Assembly (NCBI GenBank): GCA_033765235.1
Contig: JANRIG010000022.1
Coordinates: forward strand, 62,001 to 126,000
Origin: JANRIG01 sp033765235
Lineage (GTDB): Bacteria > Bacteroidota > Bacteroidia > Cytophagales > UBA9547
Length of the DNA: 64,000 nt
Reading direction: 5' to 3'
In this document: positions 34,701 through 42,997 of the stretch, piece by piece
How positions within the stretch are numbered: the first letter of the stretch is position 1
Layout of the letters: each line of letters starts with the position of its first letter
Notes under the pieces: generated by a model
Database searches by the model: none
Seen by the model: the letters and a program-made list of their open reading frames with translations, nothing else
What the model was told of the DNA's origin: nothing
Program-made: the position numbers and the translations under genes

Positions 34701-35139
34701 ACTCACGCAAGATGATATTGTAGCCATAGAAAATGGCAATATTTACCCGGTAATATTGACCGACATCACCATACCACTATCCAAAGACAGCCTCATCATC
34801 ACCACCGAAGACATACCCGGGTGGGCAGTAGCATCGGACGGGGAGCTCACCGTGGCTCTTGATACGCATATTACCGAAGAGCTAAAAAAAGAAGGCATTG
34901 CGCGCGATTTTGTAAACCGTGTACAAAACCACCGCAAAGAGCTGGGCTTTGAAGTGACTGATAAAATAAAAATTTATATTGAAAACAAAGATGCACTGAT
35001 AGACAGCGCATTACTTAGCAACAAAGAATACATCTGCACTGAAACTCAAGCTATTGAGTTGAAAATAGAAAGCACTATTTCTCAACCTTCTATTTTTGAT
35101 ATGGATGACTTTGAGCTCAAGGTAAAGATAGAAAAATAA
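31735..35139 (+). CDS. ileS: Isoleucine--tRNA ligase
   Basis: This class I synthetase charges tRNA-Ile in the cytoplasm. At 1134 residues it is full length for the long (eukaryote-like) bacterial type. The HIGH motif is GIHH at 56-59 (PSANGTPGIHH). A CP1 editing domain spans about 190-400 (AWTTTPWTLPSN, GTGVVHIAPTFGADD). The KMSKR loop is 688-692. The C-terminal anticodon-binding and junction domains end in an IELKIE tail. The isolated gene has its own promoter and converges on murF with a 14-base gap. Confidence 0.97.
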   Translation: MNRYPEYKNTSYPDIAAKISKYWIEHNIYQKSEQIRAADTPFVFYEGPPSANGTPGIHHVMARTIKDIFCRYKTMQGYLVKRKGGWDTHGLPVELQVEKELGINKDDIGKTISVEEYNKKCRETVMRYKAQWDDLTQKMGYWVDLQNPYITFENDYIESCWHLLKTLYDKQLLYKGYTIQPYSPAAGTGLSSHELNQPGCYKLVKDTTVVAQFKVLRNDKSAMLYTNLGAENKAFTQRELLKSINSPEVTDTHSHTSWDEVYILAWTTTPWTLPSNSALAVGEKIIYTKVKTYNPYTYKPIAVILAKDLLLKYFHPKSAEIPLHSYNPGDKVIPYQVMEEYAGKDLLGIQYEQLMPYVKPVGKAFEVIAGDFVSTEDGTGVVHIAPTFGADDFRVARQAGIAPVLVADDTDKMVPLVDKKGKFVVQMGEFGGMYVKNYDDKDENDPNYKSVDVLISIKLKTENKAFKVEKYEHTYPHCWRTDKPVLYYPLESWFIKTTAVKDRMAQLNSTINWKPESTGTGRFGNWLENLVDWNLSRSRYWGTPLPIWRTEDGNEVKCIGSVQELKYEINQANITLSLNQNTTLDDLHRPYIDDIILVSPSGKPMRREPDLIDVWFDSGAMPYAQWHYPFDNKDIFKANFPADFISEGVDQTRGWFFTLHALSVMCFDAVAFKNVVSTGLVLDKNGEKMSKRKGNVVNPFDTLAKYGPDATRWYMVSNANPWDNLKFDIEGVAEVQRKFFNTLHNTYNFYALYANLDNYRADITVLGTAYFTEADRWIISKLHTLIKTVTSAYNDYEPTKAARALTDFVCDDLSNWYVRLNRKRYWLTLLNNDKKAAYQVLSYCIDKVVKLAAPIAPFYADEIYLNLHGTGSVHLADFPKYDNSLIDHNLETKMSLAQNITSLVHAIRKTHSLRVRLPLQKLILPTANATFIENVNAVAALIKNEVNVKEIVYMQDTSGIVKKKAKPNFQTLSKEYGRYLKDLGTAIATLTQDDIVAIENGNIYPVILTDITIPLSKDSLIITTEDIPGWAVASDGELTVALDTHITEELKKEGIARDFVNRVQNHRKELGFEVTDKIKIYIENKDALIDSALLSNKEYICTETQAIELKIESTISQPSIFDMDDFELKVKIEK

Positions 35140-35153
35140 GTTTAACACATCTT

Positions 35154-36437
35154 TTATATATATTCTGACAAAGTTTCCATAGCCATGCCTCTGCTGCCTT
35201 TGAGCAATAGCAGAGTATCTTGTATATGGCAATTATTAAGATACGATATTAATTTTTCTTTATCTTGAAAAAAATGAAAAGCTGAAAATGATGTTTTGTG
35301 TGCAAAAAAATTGTCGCCCAACAAGATAATTTGTTTAAAATTATACTTTAATATGTGCTGCAATATATGCAGGTGAGCCTCCTGAGAATATTCGCCCAAC
35401 TCATACATATCGCCCAGTATCAGTGCTTTGTGCGGGTGCAATACACTGTTTATACTATCTATGGCTTTGATCATGGATGATGGGTTGGCATTGTAGCAAT
35501 CTAATATGATTTTATTTGTACCTTTGATGATTATCTGTGAGCGATTATTGGTTGGGGTATAATTTGCCATTGCATAAAAAATATTATCAATATCTGCTCC
35601 CATTGTATAACCTATGCACCAAGCCGCATTCATATTGTCTATATTATAGGTACCTGTAAGGTTTGTTTTTATGGTTTTGTTATCAGGAGTTTTTATAACC
35701 AAAAATATATCATGCCCATGTATGATAGTATCATAGTTGGTGCCATTGCCGTAATATATATGTTGCAATCCTTGTGGCAGCATTTGTATGAGCATATTAT
35801 CAGAAGCATTCACAAATGCTGTGCCTCCGGTTTGGTGCAAATATTGGTATAGTTCTGCGTTGCCTTTAGCCACGTTTTCTATGCTTCCATAGCCTTCGAG
35901 GTGGTCATAGCCTATGTTGGTGACTATGCCATGGGTGGGCTGTGCTATTTGGCATAGCAATGCCAACTCTTGCAGATGGTTAGCTCCCATTTCTATCACT
36001 GCCATTTGATGTTGTGTGTTTATACTTAACAATGAAAGTGGTACTCCTATGTGGTTGTTCAGGTTGCCATGGGTGCAAAATACTTGGTATTTTTGGCTAA
36101 GTACGACATTGATAAGTTCTTTGGTGGTGGTTTTGCCGTTAGAGCCTGTCACTGCTATGACAGGTATTTGAAGCAGGCTTCTATGATATTGGGCAAGTTG
36201 TTGAAGTGTTTGTAATCCATCTTTTACTAATATACAACGGTCATTGGCAACAAACTCAGGTTCATCTACTACTACATAGGATGCTCCTACCTCAAGTGCA
36301 GTGGGTGCAAAATGGTTGCCATTGAAATTTGGTCCTTTGAGTGATACAAATAGATTGCCGGGCAGCACTTTGCGGGTATCTGTACATATTCCTGAAGATT
36401 GCAAAAAATAATTGTATAAAGATTTTATATCTATCAT
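35154..36437 (-). CDS. murF: UDP-N-acetylmuramoyl-tripeptide--D-alanyl-D-alanine ligase
   Basis: This 427-residue Mur ligase adds D-Ala-D-Ala to UDP-MurNAc-tripeptide in the cytoplasm. An N-terminal binding domain (1-90, ICTDTRKVLPGNLFVSLKG) leads to the ATP site VTGSNGKTTTKELI (P-loop 98-104) and a central domain with VIEMGANHLQEL. The C-terminal domain has LDCYNANPSSM and LGDMYELG. The start overlaps the ribD stop by 4 bases; it is the last of five minus-strand genes. Other division and cell-wall genes are not adjacent. Confidence 0.95.
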   Translation of the reverse strand: MIDIKSLYNYFLQSSGICTDTRKVLPGNLFVSLKGPNFNGNHFAPTALEVGASYVVVDEPEFVANDRCILVKDGLQTLQQLAQYHRSLLQIPVIAVTGSNGKTTTKELINVVLSQKYQVFCTHGNLNNHIGVPLSLLSINTQHQMAVIEMGANHLQELALLCQIAQPTHGIVTNIGYDHLEGYGSIENVAKGNAELYQYLHQTGGTAFVNASDNMLIQMLPQGLQHIYYGNGTNYDTIIHGHDIFLVIKTPDNKTIKTNLTGTYNIDNMNAAWCIGYTMGADIDNIFYAMANYTPTNNRSQIIIKGTNKIILDCYNANPSSMIKAIDSINSVLHPHKALILGDMYELGEYSQEAHLHILQHILKYNFKQIILLGDNFFAHKTSFSAFHFFQDKEKLISYLNNCHIQDTLLLLKGSRGMAMETLSEYI

Positions 36438-37477
36438 TTATATTGATTTTGGTAAATATATAATAGGTCGCCCATGATGTCTTTTTTGTGGGTATATTGA
36501 TAGTGAATGATAGGAGCCTCAATACCTGAGTGTATGGCTACATTGCCTACTATTACCCTTGCCTCGTCCCAAATATTGTTATTAATGAATTGATTTAGTA
36601 TTTTGGCACCGCCTTCTACCAATACAGATATGATTTTGTGCTCATACAAGCGTTGTACAATATCAGTAAATGTATCAATTTGTGAGTATATAATATATCC
36701 TTTTGTCTCATTTTTTATTTTATTAATAATAATGGTAGGCACACTTTGGTCAAATACATGCAAGTGTGCAGGCAAGGATAAATCATAGTCTATGACTACT
36801 CTGGTGGGTTGGTTGCCGGTCCAATGTCGCACGTTGAGTTGGGGGTTGTCTGCCAAGGCTGTGTTATAACCTACCATCACAGATTGCTCTTGGCTTCGCC
36901 ATTTATGCACATATATATTTGAGTATGTGTTACTTATTTGCATTTTTACCGTATCATGCTTAGATATATAGCCTCCGGGGCTTTGCGCCCATTTGAGCAC
37001 GATGTAGGGTCTGAGTTGGGTATGATAGGTATTAAATCTTATGTTAAGACATTTGCACTCCTGCTCCAATATACCCTGATGCACCTCAATACCGTTTTTT
37101 TGAAGCATTTCTATTCCTTTTCCATTCACCAAAGGATTTGGGTCATTTTGTCCTACATACACAGTTTTTATGCCTGACTTTATAATGAATTCTGTACAGG
37201 GTGGGGTTTTGCCATGATGGTTACATGGTTCTAAGTTTACATATAAAGTACATTGTGCCAATATAGACTTATCTTTTACCTGCTCTATGGCTAGTACCTC
37301 TGCGTGTGGCTGACCAGATTGCCTGTGATACCCTTCGCCTATAATTTTGTCATAATATACTACTACTGCACCTACCAAAGGATTGGGGTAAGTGGTACCT
37401 AACCCTACTTCGGCAAGTTGGATACATCGGCGCATGTATACCTCATGTATGTTATTATTTGCCTGAATTGATGACAC
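36434..37477 (-). CDS. ribD: Bifunctional diaminohydroxyphosphoribosylaminopyrimidine deaminase / uracil reductase
   Basis: This 347-residue cytoplasmic enzyme performs the second and third steps of riboflavin synthesis. The N-terminal deaminase has zinc ligands in HAE (H58, catalytic E60), C85 in PCNHHGKTPPC and C94. The C-terminal reductase (about 150-347) has VGYNTALADNPQLNVR and a KIISVLVEGGAKILNQFI region. The start at 37477 overlaps the upstream protease gene by 23 bases; starting at M15 would remove conserved residues. Other rib genes are absent from the window. Confidence 0.93.
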   Translation of the reverse strand: MSSIQANNNIHEVYMRRCIQLAEVGLGTTYPNPLVGAVVVYYDKIIGEGYHRQSGQPHAEVLAIEQVKDKSILAQCTLYVNLEPCNHHGKTPPCTEFIIKSGIKTVYVGQNDPNPLVNGKGIEMLQKNGIEVHQGILEQECKCLNIRFNTYHTQLRPYIVLKWAQSPGGYISKHDTVKMQISNTYSNIYVHKWRSQEQSVMVGYNTALADNPQLNVRHWTGNQPTRVVIDYDLSLPAHLHVFDQSVPTIIINKIKNETKGYIIYSQIDTFTDIVQRLYEHKIISVLVEGGAKILNQFINNNIWDEARVIVGNVAIHSGIEAPIIHYQYTHKKDIMGDLLYIYQNQYK

Positions 37478-38585
37478 TTATGGCAGCTTCTAGTTGATTG
37501 TCAATATTATTATCTAATAATGTTTTGTCTGTAACCACCCTAATATCGGGTGGGTAGCCTCTGCCTTCATAGTTTGTTTTGTTAATGTCGTAAGTGACTT
37601 TTTGTGCCAACTGTACATACCACTTATTGGGCAGATAGTATCCAAAGGTGTATTCTTTGAGTGCATCGGTGTCGTCGAGCTGTGGTATGTATGGTCCTGT
37701 GGCACCGCCTGTAGTATCGCCTATGACGGTGACATTGGGAAGTGAGCCAAGTGCCATGGTAGTGACCTCGGGAGCACTGAAAGAGTATCGATTGACCAAT
37801 ACTACTACTTTTTTGTTGACAAATGAAGTAGAGTTTGCCTTTACAGTTTCGGGTATCATGGGGCTCATGGTGTGCCTATCGGCTTGTAGGCGTATTTGGG
37901 AGTAGCCCCATTGGTAGTCTGAGGATATGAATCTGGAAGTAATGGAAGCAAACTCTCGTGCATCGCCGCCCCCATTGTACCTAAGGTCAAGGATGAGCCC
38001 GTTTACACTTTGATAACTTGTACGCAGATAATTATCAAAATTTTGTATTTGTGCGGCTCTGTTTGTGCTATTGACCAATGCATCCCCATAAAAATCTACT
38101 TTCCAATATAGAATGTTATGATTTTTTATTTTGCCAATGGCCATTTCTATTTGGTCTTCGTTGCCGGCACTGCCGTATAGATACATTCTGTCATTGTTGT
38201 CTAAGTAGCTGAGCGATACAAATATCAAGTTGGTATCTATCCTGTGTGTTTGTGTGTATCCGTACGATATCACATTGATATTGCCCAATCCATCTGCCCT
38301 AAGCTCTTTGTGGTGGTCTATAAGTGGGCGCATCATATTGCCAAATATGTAAAAAAGCTGCTCAGGGGTGGTTTTGCTGTTGACCATAGGTTTGTAAAAT
38401 CTATATATTTTATCCCAATCTGTAGAATCTTGATTAAAAAATACATAGTTTTGGTCTATACCATTCCAAAAAGCTTCAAAATTGCCTTCGGGGGTATTGG
38501 CATAGCTGAGTATAGGCTTGTATTCTTTTTCCGGCACACAAGATATTAGTAATGCCACTGCAATTATCAAATACAACTTATTCAT
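37455..38585 (-). CDS. S41-family peptidase lipoprotein
   Basis: This 376-residue protein begins with a lipoprotein leader whose lipobox LLIS-C16 is clear. The periplasm-facing body has an S41 (C-terminal processing / tricorn-core-like) protease domain: LILDLRYNGGGDAREFASI, VLVNRYSFSAPEV with likely nucleophile S270, and GDTTGGATG. I see no PDZ domain. I trimmed the start to the ATG at 38585, because the longer frame extends into the upstream gene with repetitive MKTMKMTM. It sits downstream of lspA, the signal peptidase that would process it. Confidence 0.85.
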   Translation of the reverse strand: MNKLYLIIAVALLISCVPEKEYKPILSYANTPEGNFEAFWNGIDQNYVFFNQDSTDWDKIYRFYKPMVNSKTTPEQLFYIFGNMMRPLIDHHKELRADGLGNINVISYGYTQTHRIDTNLIFVSLSYLDNNDRMYLYGSAGNEDQIEMAIGKIKNHNILYWKVDFYGDALVNSTNRAAQIQNFDNYLRTSYQSVNGLILDLRYNGGGDAREFASITSRFISSDYQWGYSQIRLQADRHTMSPMIPETVKANSTSFVNKKVVVLVNRYSFSAPEVTTMALGSLPNVTVIGDTTGGATGPYIPQLDDTDALKEYTFGYYLPNKWYVQLAQKVTYDINKTNYEGRGYPPDIRVVTDKTLLDNNIDNQLEAAISVINSGK

Positions 38586-39384
38586 TGTCAGGGATTTGCT
38601 CATTGTCATTTTCATAGTCTTCATCTTCAGCACTATTTTTGGTCTTTTTTGCACCTTTGATGGTTATGAAATAGCCTATAGTAATGCTCATATTTCTATT
38701 GAGTTGAGGGTAGTTTTTGGTAAATTCCGGATTTTCATAACTTAGCATATTGAGTGTACCATGGCTATACCTAAAGTCTATCTTTATATTGCCTATGGGA
38801 GTAAGATAGTCTATCCCAAAGCCTCCCAACAAGTTCATATCGAGTCTGTTGTCTTTTTTTTTGTCGTTGCCGTATTCTGTATCAATAGTAAGTGGTTCAT
38901 CTACGTTTACATAAGCAATAGCACTGTACCCCAGTTGATTGATAAAAAAATATCCTGATTTTGTGCCTCCTGTGAGGTATGCCGGCGATATGCCTATATC
39001 TATATATGCTTTGAGTTTGTATGAAGCAATATAGAAAGAGCTCATGATGGGCATTTCTACATAGTTGTACGAATATGCCCAATAATCATGATATTGCAAG
39101 TTTTTGTTTTGAAAAAATTCATTATTGAGGTATTTCACTACTTTGTAGCCTTTTTGTCCGTACATAAGTTCAGTTTTCAGCGATAGCCAAGTATTTATCA
39201 CATATTCGGCTTGCAAAGCCAGGTTAATCCCAACTATGTTTTGTTTTTCAGAATATTTAATATTTTGTATATCAATAGTTTGTGAGCTTAGATTGGCACC
39301 ACCTTTAAGCCCCAAAAATATTTGTGCTTTCATAGGTACCCAAGCTGCAAAAAGCACAATTATACATGCAATATGTGGTTTCAT
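38578..39384 (-). CDS. Outer-membrane beta-barrel protein (PF13568-like)
   Basis: This 268-residue protein has a signal peptide ending PMKAQ (about residue 20) and a barrel of alternating strands (LGLKGGANLSSQ, ALQAEYVINTWLSLKTELMYGQKG, NIKIDFRYSHGTLN, NMSITIGYFITI). It resembles the small porin-like or PorT-type barrels of Bacteroidota. It has an unusual acidic tail (EDEDYENDNEQIPDNE). The function is unknown. It lies between lspA (5-base gap) and the S41 lipoprotein gene (8-base overlap). Confidence 0.78.
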   Translation of the reverse strand: MKPHIACIIVLFAAWVPMKAQIFLGLKGGANLSSQTIDIQNIKYSEKQNIVGINLALQAEYVINTWLSLKTELMYGQKGYKVVKYLNNEFFQNKNLQYHDYWAYSYNYVEMPIMSSFYIASYKLKAYIDIGISPAYLTGGTKSGYFFINQLGYSAIAYVNVDEPLTIDTEYGNDKKKDNRLDMNLLGGFGIDYLTPIGNIKIDFRYSHGTLNMLSYENPEFTKNYPQLNRNMSITIGYFITIKGAKKTKNSAEDEDYENDNEQIPDNE

Positions 39385-39389
39385 AAAAC

Positions 39390-40004
39390 TTATGAGGTTT
39401 CTTGCAAGTGCATATCTTGTTGAGGTTGGGCTGTGGGCTCAAAAAATCTTTTTTGAAATATTAATATGATACATACAGATATAAAAATAGAAGCATCTGC
39501 AATATTGAAGATAGGCCAAAATGCATAATATACAGGACCTACAAATGGCACAGGGATGTAACCCTCCCATATATCAATATAAAACATATCTATTACTTGC
39601 CCATAAAACCAAGGCATAGGTGCGTTGTAGGGAGCATTATCTAAAAACACACCGTAAAATGTGCTGTCTATCACATTGCCTATGGCACCTCCGAGTATCA
39701 TAGCTATGCATACAAGAAATAGCGGGTCAGACATTCTTTTTATCATAATATAAAGGTAATAACCAATAGCTCCCATAGCAAATATTCTGAATACAGACAA
39801 TATAAGTTTGCCATACACAGAGCCAAGCTCTATGCCAAAAGCCATGCCGGGGTTGAGCGTGTAGTGAAGTTTAAATAAGTTGCCTACCAACTTTACTTCG
39901 CCGGGGAGGCCCATTTGCATGTAGTTGTGTACCGATAGTTTTACCATTTGGTCTACCACTATCACTACAAGGGTGATGAGGTAATATTTCAAATATTTAT
40001 TCAT
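39390..40004 (-). CDS. lspA: Lipoprotein signal peptidase (signal peptidase II)
   Basis: This 204-residue inner-membrane aspartyl protease cleaves lipoprotein signal peptides after lipidation. Four membrane helices are visible. Signatures are NPGMAFG (51-57), GGAIGNVID (105-113), the catalytic D139 in GQVIDMFY and D170 in FNIADASI. The insert between the two aspartates is longer than in E. coli, as usual in Bacteroidota. It is the first gene of a five-gene operon running to murF, with a -7 box about 32 bases upstream. Confidence 0.95.
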   Translation of the reverse strand: MNKYLKYYLITLVVIVVDQMVKLSVHNYMQMGLPGEVKLVGNLFKLHYTLNPGMAFGIELGSVYGKLILSVFRIFAMGAIGYYLYIMIKRMSDPLFLVCIAMILGGAIGNVIDSTFYGVFLDNAPYNAPMPWFYGQVIDMFYIDIWEGYIPVPFVGPVYYAFWPIFNIADASIFISVCIILIFQKRFFEPTAQPQQDMHLQETS

Positions 40005-40288
40005 TGCTTTATAATACGAATGCTCAAAAATTGTGCAAATGTAGGTATATATTTGGTATAATTATGTATTATTATGTAATTTGATATAGTATATAATAAC
40101 TGTATGGTTGCTAACAGCTCAATAAGTTTTTGATATGGCATATTATCAAAAATTATGCAGATGTGTTTATTATGTGTCATGAAGTATTGGTTGTAATATT
40201 ATTCATGGTTGTGTACACTAAATTTTATAACGACATACTATGTTATTGCAAAATTTATTTTATAATAACATTTATTATTCTCCCGCGC
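40005..40288. other. AT-rich intergenic region
   Basis: Apart from the lspA -7 box at its left end, this stretch holds no visible gene or structured element. Confidence 0.5.
40036..40043 (-). promoter_or_regulatory. Predicted -7 box for the lspA operon
   Basis: TACATTTG on the minus strand matches TAnnTTTG, with an expected leader of about 25 bases. The sequence is identical to the -7 box before the TPP riboswitch. Confidence 0.45.
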
Positions 40289-42436
40289 TCAAAACCTGAT
40301 GCTGAAGCCCGGTCCAAATATCACAAACCACTGCGCCTGCTTTACCAGCCACCCCCCGCCAAAGTATAGCGGAAAGGTAAGTTTTGCATTGCGCGCCACA
40401 GGAGTGATGGTGCCCAGTGCCACAATACCCAAGTCGCGGTTTTGTGAATTTTCAGAAAAATTAAAAGCATCCAATGCTATAAAGCCTGCACCTATGGTGT
40501 ACGGTTTGAACCTATTAATGCGCTCCCCATCAAAGAAGCTGAACTGGGCTATGGCAGCTATGCTGATACCCCAAAGGTTGGAGTAGCCGTTTTCTCTGCC
40601 TTTTTTCATCAAAAGACCGGCAGGGAATGATACATTCACATCAAAAAATATGCGCCTTTTCAGTATCAACTTTATCTTGCGGGTGTATCCACTCTTGCCA
40701 TATTTATTTTCTTTATGCTTAAATGTGATAAATATTTGTGTAAATGGGTCAAGATTATAGGTTTTATGGGCTAGTATATCATTGAGATTAATAGGAAGTT
40801 TTGCGCAGTCCATAGTGGGGTAATATGTACTTCTTGGCGACTTTTCACCGGGGCACACCACTATGTCATTAATGTTTTGCAGCTCAATAAGGTCGTTGCG
40901 GCTATTGAGCAAGCGCACTTCTATGTCAAAGTATTGCTTGCCATACAGCTTGCCAGGTTTGTCTATCTTGTTGCCGTCAAACATGATGTTGATATCACGT
41001 ATCACATCATTATAAAATATGGGTTTAATGAATTTATCTGCAGTATTGGGTGTGCTGTTCTCGCCATAGTTTATAGAAATATACTCAAAGTCTTTAGGCT
41101 GCTGATACTCACGCACATATATAGAATATGGGGTAATGATTTTGTCCATATATATATTAATTCTGTTTTTATTGATATCTATGGGCACCTCCAGCACATA
41201 AAAGGCCACCTCATCTGTAAGCCTGCTGGTATCGCGCTCGGTATAGTTGGCCCCGTCAAACTGAAAATGGCTGTCTTTCAGACCTTTGCCTTTTATTTTT
41301 ACTTCCAATCTTTCGCCCGGATACACATTGAGGTTGCCGCTCCAGTCTTCTCCGTTGTGCATCACAGATATTTCTTGTATGCTTGGTTTTTCTACAATGT
41401 CAAAGTTGGTTATGAAACGAGTTTTGCCATCTTCCTTTATATATAAGTAGCCTTCGTGCATCTGGTGCTGGCCAAAGGTGCGTATTTTGCAAAGCAATTT
41501 ATTATTATTTTCTACATAAGACACCCCGAATACCTCCCCTATCAGGTTGCCTGAGTCGTCGGGTTGGTCTTCTATGCGGTATGTTTTTTTTATCACAAAG
41601 TTGCGGTTGTAGTCAAACTGTATTTCAGCACTAGATTTAAAATCAGAATTGAAATATATCATATGCCTGTCGGGGTTTATGTATTCTATACGGTTGGTTT
41701 TCACCTTATATTTGATGGCAAATGGAGGCAGGTCGTAGCTTATTTTGCCGTCATTGGTCATGTACGGCTTGAAAGTTTTGAGGTTTATATTCACTGTTTT
41801 TGCAGCCAATGATTTGGGGCGTAGCTTCACTACCAGCGAGTTGAGCCCGTGCGACAATCGTATGTCATAGTCAAGGTTGTTTTTTGCATCTGAGTCTAAT
41901 CTTATGTTTTGTACATTTTGCGCAGGTATTTCTATTATTTTTTCTTCATCAAGGAATAGGTCATAGTCTAGCCTGTCATATTCATATAGTACGCTTGTTT
42001 CAAAGTAAGGATAAAGCTTGAGTTCATAGTTTTTGGATGTGTTGTTTTTGTATAATATATTGAATAATATTACGGGATGCGCATTGTTTTCGAGGTCTCT
42101 AAACCTAATAAGCCCTTTGTAATGGTCATTTACCTTTACCAATGTGTCTATCACCTCATAGTCATTTATTTCCATGATGTTCACATTTTTGATATTGGTA
42201 TCAGCTATATTGAGTAATATTTCAGGCCTGTCTGTTTTGCCGGTAGGTTTAAAAAATAAATATTCTTGATTTTGAAACACATACATGTATTTGTCTGTAG
42301 CATACTCAGTAGTATCATAAATTAACTTTACAGCGTTAAAATATGGTTGGAATGAATAATTTTGTGCATATGATAATGTATTAAATATAAATATATTACT
42401 TATAAAAACAATGAATTTAACTACATTTTTGCACAT
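40289..42436 (-). CDS. Large secreted beta-rich protein, not recognised
   Basis: This 715-residue protein starts with a signal peptide (about 1-24, TLSYAQ). It is almost entirely beta-strand-like, with a possible Ig-like unit near 375-450 (YPGERLEVKIKGKG). The C-terminal 130 residues read like a small outer-membrane barrel (FFDVNVSFPAGLL, YTIGAGFIALDAFNF, FPLYFGGGWLV, VIFGPGFSIRF) ending in an aromatic residue. I do not recognise the family. An outer-membrane-anchored surface or periplasmic assembly factor is possible. It stands alone, divergent from the TerB-like gene. Confidence 0.7.
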   Translation of the reverse strand: MCKNVVKFIVFISNIFIFNTLSYAQNYSFQPYFNAVKLIYDTTEYATDKYMYVFQNQEYLFFKPTGKTDRPEILLNIADTNIKNVNIMEINDYEVIDTLVKVNDHYKGLIRFRDLENNAHPVILFNILYKNNTSKNYELKLYPYFETSVLYEYDRLDYDLFLDEEKIIEIPAQNVQNIRLDSDAKNNLDYDIRLSHGLNSLVVKLRPKSLAAKTVNINLKTFKPYMTNDGKISYDLPPFAIKYKVKTNRIEYINPDRHMIYFNSDFKSSAEIQFDYNRNFVIKKTYRIEDQPDDSGNLIGEVFGVSYVENNNKLLCKIRTFGQHQMHEGYLYIKEDGKTRFITNFDIVEKPSIQEISVMHNGEDWSGNLNVYPGERLEVKIKGKGLKDSHFQFDGANYTERDTSRLTDEVAFYVLEVPIDINKNRINIYMDKIITPYSIYVREYQQPKDFEYISINYGENSTPNTADKFIKPIFYNDVIRDINIMFDGNKIDKPGKLYGKQYFDIEVRLLNSRNDLIELQNINDIVVCPGEKSPRSTYYPTMDCAKLPINLNDILAHKTYNLDPFTQIFITFKHKENKYGKSGYTRKIKLILKRRIFFDVNVSFPAGLLMKKGRENGYSNLWGISIAAIAQFSFFDGERINRFKPYTIGAGFIALDAFNFSENSQNRDLGIVALGTITPVARNAKLTFPLYFGGGWLVKQAQWFVIFGPGFSIRF

Positions 42437-42553
42437 GATTCTGTGTATAAATAATACTTACGAAAAAAAATACTTTCAAAACAAATGAAAAAATGATTAA
42501 TAACTTTTTAATTTAATGATAAAATTTTGCTTTTTTACAAAAAATATATCGTT

Positions 42554-42976
42554 ATGGGCTTATTCGACTTCATATTTAAGGACAAAGACTTGAATATCTC
42601 CAATGAAAAGGAGGCGTTTTACGCTATTATCTATGCTTGTGCGGCTGTAGACGGCGAAATAGTACTCGAGGAGGTACAAAAGATGAATAGTATTGTACAA
42701 TCCAAAGAGCTTTTCAAAGGAGCAGATATAGATGTGCTTAACGATAAGGCTCGCACCCTATACAAAGAAGCAGGCTCCAGCAGTGGTACCCTCATTATGA
42801 AAGCTATACCTAAACTTGGCGGCAGTGCCAAAGAGCTTTGCTATATCACGGCTATGGAGCTGTTCCTTGCCGATGGCAATGTGCAAGGCAGCGAAAAAAA
42901 ATTGCTCGAAGACCTGCAAGATGCATTGGAAATAAGCGATAGTCGTGCATCAGAGTTGCAAAAAATGGTAAAATAA
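42554..42976 (+). CDS. TerB-like protein
   Basis: This 140-residue cytoplasmic helical protein matches the TerB/DjlA-N fold: FYAIIYACAAVDGEIVLEEVQKM and CYITAMELFLADGNVQGSEKKLLEDL, two acidic helix-turn units each with D/E residues that may bind metal. The start is the ATG at 42554, because nine upstream codons are unlike the family. Its role is unknown; TerB proteins link to tellurite or membrane stress responses, but no ter cluster is present. odhB follows after 21 bases. Confidence 0.72.
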   Translation: MGLFDFIFKDKDLNISNEKEAFYAIIYACAAVDGEIVLEEVQKMNSIVQSKELFKGADIDVLNDKARTLYKEAGSSSGTLIMKAIPKLGGSAKELCYITAMELFLADGNVQGSEKKLLEDLQDALEISDSRASELQKMVK

Positions 42977-42997
42977 TAATTCTCTTTAAAATACATT

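Noticed and set aside
40130..40369. 79-codon plus-strand frame before the 715-residue gene
   Set aside because: Its 3' half is antisense to the end of the large secreted gene, and the rest is A/T-rich with no recognisable protein.
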